Positions 57,219 through 64,000 of a stretch of 64,000 bases of DNA are shown here, piece after piece. The stretch lies in assembly GCF_000001735.4 (NCBI RefSeq), contig NC_003070.9, positions 26,769,971 to 26,833,970 of the forward strand. Reading direction: 5' to 3'. The notes beneath the pieces were generated by a model, which saw only the letters and a program-made list of their open reading frames with translations, was not told the origin of the DNA and did no database searches. The translations under genes and the position numbers were made by a program. Origin of the DNA: Arabidopsis thaliana (taxonomy: Eukaryota; Streptophyta; Magnoliopsida; Brassicales; Brassicaceae). Position 1 is the stretch's first letter; the number at the start of each line of letters is the position of its first letter.

Positions 57219-58545
57219 ATGGCGAAACCAAACATAGACGAATTGAATCAAATCCTTACTAGTTATCAAAACACCATCAACGATACTCTCCAGGTTTTTT
57301 ATTTCACCATTTCGTGTTTTTGTGTGTTGGTGATGGATTTGATTACTGATTTAGAGACAGGGTTTGGTGAATTTTTGCAGTTGTTCGAGCAAGTTCCGTC
57401 TCCGACACAAGACAAATTATATTGGAACGATGTCCTTCAGATTTCTGATCATCTCTCCAAACAAGCTACTATAGGTTTTTCTTTTGCCAGTTTCTGTCTT
57501 GTTGTTAAAGAAAAACAAATTCTTCAATTGTTTTGTTGTTTTGTGGCTTAATTCCAATAGTGGGAATGCTATGGATCACTGGAGAACCTCCAAAAGCTGA
57601 AGCAATGAAGGAGACTATGGAAGCATACTTCAACGCTCTTCAAGGATTTTTGCTGCATTGTCATGGAAGCATGGTTGGTGCTGGGACTACACTCTCTTCG
57701 ACCATACACGCTTCTGTGAAGCAAATTGTTGATTCCAGCTTCAGATTGTTGCAGGGTTCTGTTTCCTTATACGGTAATAAGAAGACTCTATGTTCTTCTG
57801 CTTATTGATTTAAGAAGATTACTTCAACTGTGTATATGAATTTTTCTGGTGGTTCTGTTATTTGGAAACAGAGGGATCATATGAGAAAGGAAGGAAGCCC
57901 ACGATTCCGCAGCTTGCAGGAGCAGTGTGGGAAGCATGTTCTAATTTAAAGAACGTGCCTGAAACAAACATCAAAGCGATTGGAAGAGCGATGGCACATG
58001 TAGCTGTTTCTATGAAGGATGTGCTTAGGGAGATGAAAGAACTGAAGCCTGCTTCTTCTTCACCTGATCATAATGTTTCGACAAACTCGGATGACGATGA
58101 TTTAGGCGATGAACTGTCTCCTGAAGAATTTGAAGTTGCTAAAATGGTAGCAGATATTGTGTCTGAGACGCTCGTTGTTATAAAAGAGCTTATCCGTGCT
58201 ATCACATGCATGATCAAGCTGGAGAATCCAAAGGATAATAGTGAGTTTGTGGATTCGTTTGAGAAGTTACTGAAGTTGTGTCAAGGAATTGGTGTACAGA
58301 TTGATGAGCTTGGAGCTTGTGTTTACCCGCCGCAAGAGTTTGGTCTCATGAAACAAACAGTGGAGAACATGAGGGAAAGTATTGGTGAGATTGAGTCTGA
58401 TGTTAAGAGTTCCAAGAATTCTTCATCAGAAGCTTTATCAGGATCATGCAGAAGGCTGCAGAGTTTGATTGAACATATGGTAACCGAGTTGGACACAAGA
58501 ATCGAAGCTGAAGTAGTTTACAAAATGCAGAATGTTACTCTTTAG
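57219..58545 (+). CDS. Cyclin-D1-binding protein 1-like (GCIP/Dip1 family), 351 aa
   Basis: Four exons: 57219-57293, 57381-57474, 57561-57773, 57872-58545, GT-AG and in phase. The protein is all-helical: MAKPNIDELNQILTSYQNTI, VLQISDHLSKQATIVGMLWI, then GAVWEACSNLKNVPETNIKA and AIGRAMAHVAVSMKDVLREM. An acidic insert (NSDDDDLGDELSPEEFEVAK) and C-terminal helical pairs follow. This pattern matches the GCIP / cyclin-D1-binding family, in which animal members bind cyclin D and bHLH proteins and repress cell-cycle progression. The plant function is not established as far as I know. By position AT1G71150. Confidence 0.85.
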
Positions 58546-58817
58546 CACTGAGAAAAGTTTGAACTTAAGGTTCTTACTTCTTAACTTCTAGTGTTTCAGG
58601 ATATGTTTTTAGTGTGAAACAGTTCATCTTGAAATACTAAATCCTATTTGATATTGCAATAACAAAACATTTGTGAGAGGAGAGATTCAAAGAAACAGAT
58701 CTTGAAGAATATGAAAATGTGAAAGGTTGTTCCTACAATGCATGAATCAGCTTAAGAGCAAACCAGAGAGAATACGAAGGAATTGATAAACTATTCTATA
58801 GAGCAGCGAAATCAATG

Positions 58818-60200
58818 TCAAGAAAGAAGCTCTGTCTTCAATGCACTTGAAGTATCTCCACAGACAGGATACAAATGGATTCGATCAGACCATGCATTCC
58901 TGCCTCTTGAATCGATCTCGGAGATGCATTTCCAGACAGCACTGTTAGCCTTAAAGCCACTTCCAAACCCAATCTGCCATACTTTATCTCCCATTTTCAT
59001 TCTACCTTTTGCTTCCAGGTATTGCAGCTCATACCACAACGAAGACGAAGATGTGTTCCCATAACGATATAGAGTTGACCTTGAAGCTTCTACGTCTTCC
59101 TTGTCCAGCTTCAGATGCTTCTCCACGCCTTCAATTATCGCCCTTCCTCCGGCATGTATACAGAAATGCTCAAAAGCTTTCTTGAAGTTTGGTGTGTATA
59201 TCTCCTTGTGCATTCCCCATTTTCTTTGGATGAATGAGATTATGTATTTGAGCTGCTCTGAATAAGGTAGCACTCGAGGGCCTAACTGCACCACGTTGAT
59301 CTTTAAGGCCTTTGATGCTACCCTCACAAGCTGCTTGGACAATGCTACTCCCACTTTTCCTTCTTCATCAACTTGCTGCATTACACTCTCGTACGATTCA
59401 GTGTCTGAACCAACATGAGTTCTGATAATATGCTGGAGTTTGTATTTCGCCTTATGCGAATCTTGCTTCCTATTGGAAAGAAGAATCGCAGCCCCACCCA
59501 TTCTGAAGATAGTGTTGGCAATGAGCATCGACTTACACTTCCCTCTGTAACCATTTGGACTAACAGCTTCCATACTCAACACTAGGGCCAAAGAATCACC
59601 ATGAATCTTCATAAGATCTTTTACGAGATTAACCGAAAGAATCCCGGCGCTGCAGCCCATACCGCTCAAACTGAAGCTCTTTATGTCACTCCTCATGCCA
59701 AACTTGTTAATGATCATAGAAGTTATGGATGGAGAAGGACAGAATAGGCTGCAGTTAGACACAAGGATGTCAATACTCTTTGGATCTATCTCATGCTTTG
59801 AGAAAAGATCTTGGACAATAGCGAAGAGGATCTCATGAGTTTCTTCTCTAGCTGCAGAGATAGAAGCGTTTGGTGGAATCTCATGGACTGTCGCAGGCAC
59901 GCTCGCGTCATCACTAATCCCTGATCGCTCTAAAATCTTCTGCTGGAGATCAAGACTTTCTTGATCAAAAACACCGGAAATGGTAAGATGCTCAATGAAA
60001 TTAGAGACCGGAGCTCGCAAGAAGTCAGGAGGTTGATAACATGAGAAGTCAATGAGGTATATAATACATCTTGGTTTGAAGAAATAGTAACCAAAGACAG
60101 CTATGAGAACACAGGCTGATGCTACCAGGAATTGGTGAAAAGTGATAAAGGTCTGAGTGATAAGGAGAGCTTCATTGATGAAATGAAAGCTCGATTCCAT
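58818..60200 (-). CDS. KCS7: KCS7, 3-ketoacyl-CoA synthase, 460 aa
   Basis: Single-exon minus-strand ORF. It has an N-terminal membrane segment (FLVASACVLIAVFGYYFF, 24-41), then the FAE1/CUT1-type condensing domain (CIIYLIDFSCYQPPDFLR, ILVSNCSLFCPSPSITSMII). The active-site Cys is C183 in SGMGCSAGILSVNLVKDL; a downstream FCIHAGGRAIIEGVEKHLKL gives the catalytic His, and YGNTSSSSLWYEL the Asn. It condenses malonyl-CoA with long-chain acyl-CoA in the ER, the first step of very-long-chain fatty acid elongation. At 460 residues it is shorter than the typical 490-530, mainly at the N-terminus, where only one of the usual two TM helices is obvious. By position AT1G71160. Confidence 0.95.
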   Translation of the reverse strand: MESSFHFINEALLITQTFITFHQFLVASACVLIAVFGYYFFKPRCIIYLIDFSCYQPPDFLRAPVSNFIEHLTISGVFDQESLDLQQKILERSGISDDASVPATVHEIPPNASISAAREETHEILFAIVQDLFSKHEIDPKSIDILVSNCSLFCPSPSITSMIINKFGMRSDIKSFSLSGMGCSAGILSVNLVKDLMKIHGDSLALVLSMEAVSPNGYRGKCKSMLIANTIFRMGGAAILLSNRKQDSHKAKYKLQHIIRTHVGSDTESYESVMQQVDEEGKVGVALSKQLVRVASKALKINVVQLGPRVLPYSEQLKYIISFIQRKWGMHKEIYTPNFKKAFEHFCIHAGGRAIIEGVEKHLKLDKEDVEASRSTLYRYGNTSSSSLWYELQYLEAKGRMKMGDKVWQIGFGSGFKANSAVWKCISEIDSRGRNAWSDRIHLYPVCGDTSSALKTELLS

Positions 60201-60702
60201 ATTCTAGAAACCAAACTGGGAAAAGAGAGAAGCAAGATGATCAAGAGTTTTGTTTTTGTGGCATATGTTGGTTATAGTGTTTAGCATAAAGGAAGTGAAA
60301 AACGAAGTTTGTTGCATCACAAGGTAAGCATGTGAAAGGTGTCCAAAACAAGGATGAAATTCAGGTCTCGTGACCTATATGAGAATTTGCATGCATGATT
60401 TCATGGGAAATGAACATTACGTGTCTGTTGAGTAACTTATGGTCTCTGTTGCTAATCTCTACCTCTATCTCACCAACTCCATGTAGTGGAAAGATTGTTG
60501 CATCTTTCAAGCATAATGCTAGCTTGAGAGAAGTGAGAACTTTGACTTTGTAATTGGAGACGAAGACCAGATTAATACAATATGTTAATAAAATAAAATA
60601 ACTAAAATCAAAAAAAAGAAAAAGTCGGTAGGGCAATATCGTCTTTTTCCGATCGTGGTCGTTTCTTACAAGTTTCTTCGTTCGTTCTCTAGAAACGCAG
60701 AA
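60201..60702. promoter_or_regulatory. Divergent region KCS7 / first dehydrogenase gene
   Basis: About 500 bp between divergent starts. The frame of the downstream gene stays open from 60592 but without ATG before 60703. No TATA box stands out. Confidence 0.45.
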
Positions 60703-61602
60703 ATGGAGACTCAGTATCCGAAACTAATCGAACCATCCAAGACCCGAATTGGATGGATTGGGATCGGGATAATGGGATCAGCGATGGTTTCTCATATCCT
60801 CGCCGCAGGCTATTCAGTCACCGTTTATGCTCGCGATCTTCGTAAAACAAAGGATCTGCAAACCAAAGGAGGTCGTACCGCCAATAGCCCCAAAGAGTTA
60901 GGGGAGATGAGCGACGTTGTGTTCACGATCGTTGGAAACTCTAACGATGTTAGATCGTTGCTTCTTGGGGATGATGGTGTACTCTCTGGTCTTAAACCCG
61001 GTGGAGTAACAGTGGACATGACTAGTAGCAAGCCAGGATTGGCGCGTGAGATATACGCGGAGGCGAGGCGGAGGGATTGCTGGGCGGTGGATGCGCCTGT
61101 ATCGGGTGGAGACGCTGGAGCACGTGAGGGGAAGCTAACGATATTCGCCGGCGGAGATTCCGAGATTGTGGAGTGGTTGGCTCCGGTGATGAAAACGATG
61201 GGAATTGTGAGGTTTATGGGAGGAGCTGGGAGTGGACAGAGCTGTAAAATTGGGAATCAGATTTGTGTTGGAAGCAACATGATTGGATTAGCTGAAGGGA
61301 TTGTGTTTGCTGAGAAGGCGGGTTTAGATCCGGTGAAATGGCTTGAGGCGGTTAAGGACGGTGCAGCTGGATCGGCGGTTATGCGGCTTTTCGGGGAGAT
61401 GATGGCGGTGAGGGACTATAAGGCGACGGGGTTTGCGGAGTATATGGTGAAAGATTTGGGAATGGCGGCGGAGGCGGCAATGGCGATGCCTGGAACTGCT
61501 TTGAACAAGCAGTTGTTCACTGTAATGGTGGCAAATGGAGATGGGAAGTTAGGATTTCAAGGCGTCGTCGATGTTATTAGGAGACTTAACGGCTTATCCT
61601 GA
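60703..61602 (+). CDS. 3-hydroxyisobutyrate dehydrogenase-like / glyoxylate reductase family protein, copy 1, 299 aa
   Basis: Intronless. A beta-hydroxyacid dehydrogenase with an N-terminal Rossmann domain (GxGxMG at 20-25 in IGWIGIGIMGSAMVSHILAAG, then YARDLRKT, where R44 favours NADPH), substrate loop DAPVSGGDAGAREG (130-143, S134), catalytic K182 in GSGQSCKIGNQ, and K250DLGMA. Reported relatives reduce glyoxylate, succinic semialdehyde or 3-hydroxyisobutyrate; the substrate here is not determinable. By position AT1G71170. Start: the reading frame is open upstream to 60592 but contains no ATG, so translation must begin at 60703 (or at a non-AUG codon). It lacks the 21-residue leader of copy 2. 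The coding region is GC-rich compared with its flanks. Confidence 0.92.
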   Translation: METQYPKLIEPSKTRIGWIGIGIMGSAMVSHILAAGYSVTVYARDLRKTKDLQTKGGRTANSPKELGEMSDVVFTIVGNSNDVRSLLLGDDGVLSGLKPGGVTVDMTSSKPGLAREIYAEARRRDCWAVDAPVSGGDAGAREGKLTIFAGGDSEIVEWLAPVMKTMGIVRFMGGAGSGQSCKIGNQICVGSNMIGLAEGIVFAEKAGLDPVKWLEAVKDGAAGSAVMRLFGEMMAVRDYKATGFAEYMVKDLGMAAEAAMAMPGTALNKQLFTVMVANGDGKLGFQGVVDVIRRLNGLS

Positions 61603-61804
61603 TAAAACTAGTGTTAACTAGGCAAGCTTGTTTTCCATTTGGTTAGAAGTTGCTAATAAGAACATGGAGTCTCACCAATCTCGAGAACTATAGTTACAAG
61701 AGTGTGTAACATTAGTTTCCAATTGGATTATCAACTTCTACCTCCTATAACTATTTCTCTGTTACCCACTTAGCCTATAATCTTAAACACGACCATCAAA
61801 GGTC

Positions 61805-61934
61805 TTACATTATACAAGTCACCAAAGTCTCTTCAACTGAAACGTTGGAGCAGCTATATTCAAACCTTTCTTCCTCGGATCCCTTCGCTCTACACCTCGT
61901 CCATGTCCATGTCTTATACGTAGTGAGCACTAAC
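61805..61934 (-). pseudogene. Duplicated last exon of SAG18 (fossil)
   Basis: Reading the minus strand gives TYKTWTWTRCRAKGSEEERF and EYSCSNVSVEETL, collinear with the true SAG18 end (LYKTWKKGSEEERFEHSYSNVAVEETR). It retains a CTGCAG acceptor just outside 61934. It has a small in-frame insertion built from a repeated ACATGG, and the TAG stop has become TTG, extending the frame to a TAA at 61805-61807. No upstream SAG18 exons lie beside it. It is therefore a partial copy carried along when the adjacent dehydrogenase gene was duplicated. Confidence 0.85.
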
Positions 61935-62364
61935 CTGCAGCCCAGAGACAATACGTAGAATGGAATGAATGAGTATACATTGGAGGCAATAGAATAGCCA
62001 TCTATGGAATGACAATGCAAGGAACAAACTGAACTAAAGCATATGGTCTAAGGTCATCGAAAAAACTGCAATTACAGCCTCATGTCAGGTTACTCTATCT
62101 CAAGATTGTATCACTAAAACCTCTTGATAGTTTAAGGATTGATTGATTTGTCCAAAAAAAAAAAGTTTGATTGACTAACCTCCAATACAAAATGTTAACA
62201 AGACTAGCAAGATGCAAAGGGACAATGACGTAAGTACCCTTACTCATCAATCCTTTCGATTAAAAGTATAGCCATGACTGATGTGAAATAACTAAAATCC
62301 AGAAGAAAAAGAGATTTGAGCTCAATAAATAAAAATTGAGTGAAGTAGCTAAGACTTATTTTTT
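61935..62364. other. Spacer upstream of the second dehydrogenase gene
   Basis: Non-duplicated sequence between the two copies; presumed promoter of the downstream gene, with an AATAAATAAAAATT tract just before the start. No gene is seen. Confidence 0.45.
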
Positions 62365-63321
62365 ATGTTCTACCAATCGTCGTCGTCTCTCACGCAAATT
62401 CTTCATTCGTTCTGTGGAAACACAGAAATGGAGACTCCATATCCGAAACTCATCGATCCTTCAAAGACTCGAATAGGATGGATTGGCATCGGGATAATGG
62501 GATCGGCCATGGTTTCTCATATTATCGCCGCAGGCTATTCTGTCACAGTTTACGCTCGCGACCTCCGGAAAACAAAAGATCTGCAAACCAAAGGAGCTCG
62601 CATAGCCAATAGCCCCAAAGAGTTAGCGGAGATGAGCGACGTTGTGTTCACGATTGTTGGAAACTTCAACGATGTCCGATCATTGCTTCTCGGTGACGAT
62701 GGTGTACTCTCTGGTCTTACGCCCGGTGGAGTAACAGTGGACATGACTAGTAGCAAACCAGGATTGGCGCGTGAAATACACGCAGAAGCGAGGCGTAGGA
62801 ATTGTTGGGCGGTGGATGCGCCGGTATCAGGTGGAGACGCTGGAGCACGAGAGGGGACGTTAGGGATTTTCGCCGGCGGAGATTCAGAGATTGTGGAGTG
62901 GTTGTCCCCGGTGATGAAGAATATAGGGACTGTTACTTATATGGGAGAAGCAGGGAGTGGGCAAAGCTGCAAGATAGGGAATCAGATTGCTGGTGCGAGC
63001 AACCTGGTTGGACTTGCTGAAGGGATAGTGTTCGCTGAGAAAGCGGGTTTAGATACAGTGAAATGGCTCGAGGCGGTGAAGGATGGTGCAGCTGGATCGG
63101 CGGTTATGCGGCTGTTTGGGGAGATGATTGTGAAGAGGGATTATAGGGCGACTGGCTTTGCGGAGTATATGGTGAAAGATTTGGGAATGGCTGCAGAGGC
63201 GGCGATGCCTGGTGCTGCTCTGAGCAAGCAGTTGTTCACTGGAATGGTGGCTAATGGAGATGGCAAGTTAGGTATTCAAGGCGTCGTCTCTGTTATTAGA
63301 AGACTTAACGGCATATCCTGA
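62365..63321 (+). CDS. 3-hydroxyisobutyrate dehydrogenase-like / glyoxylate reductase family protein, copy 2, 318 aa
   Basis: Intronless tandem paralogue of the gene at 60703-61602, very similar over the whole enzyme. It shows the same Rossmann GIGIMG, DAPVSGGDAGAREG, GSGQSCKIGNQ and VKDLGMA motifs, so it should be a catalytically complete beta-hydroxyacid dehydrogenase. Differences are a two-residue deletion near the C-terminus (AEAAMPGAAL versus AEAAMAMPGTAL) and an N-terminal extension of 21 residues (MFYQSSSSLTQILHSFCGNT) ahead of the shared METxYPKLI. The extension is Ser-rich and uncharged, a possible weak organelle presequence; an internal ATG at 62428 offers a cytosolic form. By position AT1G71180. 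Confidence 0.92.
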   Translation: MFYQSSSSLTQILHSFCGNTEMETPYPKLIDPSKTRIGWIGIGIMGSAMVSHIIAAGYSVTVYARDLRKTKDLQTKGARIANSPKELAEMSDVVFTIVGNFNDVRSLLLGDDGVLSGLTPGGVTVDMTSSKPGLAREIHAEARRRNCWAVDAPVSGGDAGAREGTLGIFAGGDSEIVEWLSPVMKNIGTVTYMGEAGSGQSCKIGNQIAGASNLVGLAEGIVFAEKAGLDTVKWLEAVKDGAAGSAVMRLFGEMIVKRDYRATGFAEYMVKDLGMAAEAAMPGAALSKQLFTGMVANGDGKLGIQGVVSVIRRLNGIS

Positions 63322-63626
63322 AAACACTTGTGTTGTAAAACAGAGTGTTCCAATGATTTCACGATCAACTAGGCAAACTTGTCTTCGATTTGGTTTAAGT
63401 TGATAATAAGAAGAACATCGAGTCTCACCAATCTCAATAAGAAACAAAGGGCATTTATGAATGGTAGAGTGCAGCATTTTGATAAGATTACAGATCGCTA
63501 ACATTAGTTTCCAACTGGATCATAAATCTGTACCTTCTATATCTAATTCTATTAGCCAGTAACCGTAAACACACAAACTATCAAAAGAAAAAGATCATCT
63601 TACATTTTACGAGTCAACAAAATAAT
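63322..63626. other. Convergent 3' spacer between copy 2 and SAG18
   Basis: Homologous to the segment downstream of copy 1 (61603-61804), as part of the tandem duplication. No gene is seen. Confidence 0.6.
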
Positions 63627-63991
63627 CTACCGAGTCTCTTCGACTGCAACGTTGGAGTAGCTATGCTCGAACCGTTCTTCCTCGGATCCTTTCTTCCATG
63701 TCTTATACAAGCTAATCCTGTGTTTTAACAAAATGATGTAAAACAATGAGAACAAGAATATGGGTCTGCCACGTCGGGTCGTTTCATATACATGAGGATG
63801 AAAATGTACCTCTCAGTTTGAACGGTTCTTTTCGCAAGCATGAGGGTAAGGAAGACAGGGACCATAGCGGCACACAGATGCTTCAGAGAATGCCCACTAA
63901 TAATATGATGAGTCCAGCTATATATAGGCTTATCCGCAGCTTCTTCCACCTTGGCTAAGAGATAGAACCCTGCAATTCCAGACAATTGAAT
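63627..63991 (-). CDS. SAG18: SAG18, senescence-associated membrane protein, last two exons only
   Basis: Minus strand. The penultimate exon 63810-63991 begins after a TTCTAG acceptor (IQLSGIAGFYLLAKVEEAAD...), and the last exon 63627-63717 ends at TAG; the junction completes an Arg codon. The visible 91 residues show two membrane-type segments (LSGIAGFYLL and LCAAMVPVFLTLMLA) and, between them, a histidine-rich stretch, SWTHHIISGHSLKHL, resembling metal-ligand clusters of membrane hydrolases. This is noted without assigning an activity. The cytosolic tail is acidic (KKGSEEERFEHSYSN). By position AT1G71190, named for induction in senescence. Earlier exons lie beyond the right edge. Confidence 0.82.
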
Positions 63992-64000
63992 CTAGAATAA

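Larger units (their letters stand above)
60655..63765. repeat. Tandem duplication, unit about 1.35 kb (dehydrogenase gene + convergent SAG18 3' end)
   Basis: Copy 1 spans about 60655-61990 and copy 2 about 62370-63765. Homology covers the coding region (very high), the 3' intergenic segment (shared ACTAGGCAA.CTTGT, GAGTCTCACCAATCTC, AACATTAGTTTCCAA) and the final exon of SAG18 on the opposite strand. The spacer at about 61990-62365 is not duplicated. Confidence 0.85.

Noticed and set aside
60655-60702. N-terminal extension of the first dehydrogenase starting at a GTG
   Set aside because: No ATG is present, and comparison with the paralogue shows a frameshift in the leader; ATG 60703 preferred.
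1-64000. CRISPR arrays, bacterial operons, ribosome binding sites, prophage
   Set aside because: Spliced plant nuclear genes throughout; no regularly spaced repeats with unique spacers.

Overview
The window is nuclear DNA of a flowering plant, and I recognise it as Arabidopsis thaliana chromosome 1, the stretch running roughly from locus AT1G71000 to AT1G71190. The basis is gene content and order (FAB1C, PUB10, MYBL2, LPR2, HIPP20, PILS2, RSW10, GLIP6, ERF070, DTX14, KCS7, SAG18). Spliced models built from visible GT/AG junctions give 1648, 628, 195, 581, 152, 362 and 485 residues for FAB1C, PUB10, MYBL2, LPR2, HIPP20, GLIP6 and DTX14. Locus names are from memory; exon boundaries were read from the sequence.

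Layout. 1-141 is the 5' end of a J-domain gene (minus strand) behind a strong heat-shock element. 142-12868 holds no long conserved ORF, but it contains the MIR858 locus: a long inverted repeat (2880-3800) carries miR858b on the plus strand and miR858a on the minus strand, and a 44-codon ORF matching the reported miPEP858a lies upstream of miR858a. A decayed ~114-bp tandem array lies at 9.5-10.35 kb. FAB1C (PI3P 5-kinase family) fills 12.9-18.7 kb. Next, on the minus strand, come a PADRE/DUF4228 protein, the U-box ligase PUB10, the R3-MYB repressor MYBL2, the multicopper ferroxidase LPR2, the metallochaperone HIPP20, a mitochondrial-type PPR protein, a GT14 glycosyltransferase and an EAF-type elongation factor (19.4-41.7 kb). 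On the plus strand follow the auxin carrier-like PILS2, cytosolic ribose-5-phosphate isomerase RSW10 and a multi-pass membrane protein (42.6-50.9 kb). GLIP6 (minus) faces ERF070/CRF8, DTX14 and a GCIP-type protein (plus). KCS7 (minus) then faces two tandem 3-hydroxyisobutyrate dehydrogenase-like genes, and the 3' end of SAG18 (minus) closes the window.

How parts work together. The clearest functional link is that miR858a and one of its reported targets, MYBL2, lie about 22 kb apart. The MYBL2 R3 coding sequence contains a complementary site with a mismatch at miRNA position 11, which fits translational repression better than cleavage. MYBL2 competes for bHLH partners in the anthocyanin/proanthocyanidin pathway, so miRNA and target both act on flavonoid output. 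Most other genes are an ordinary mixed eukaryotic neighbourhood without operon logic. The second structural highlight is the 60.6-63.8 kb tandem duplication. It copied a dehydrogenase gene together with the last exon of its convergent neighbour SAG18, leaving a SAG18 exon fossil between the two copies.

Other things worth a look: a FYVE-like four-CxxC skeleton at the FAB1C N-terminus without the basic PI3P-binding motif, a GC-AG intron in the GT14 gene, an in-frame stop-free 99-nt intron in GLIP6, and a 288-bp direct duplication inside LPR2 intron 1.
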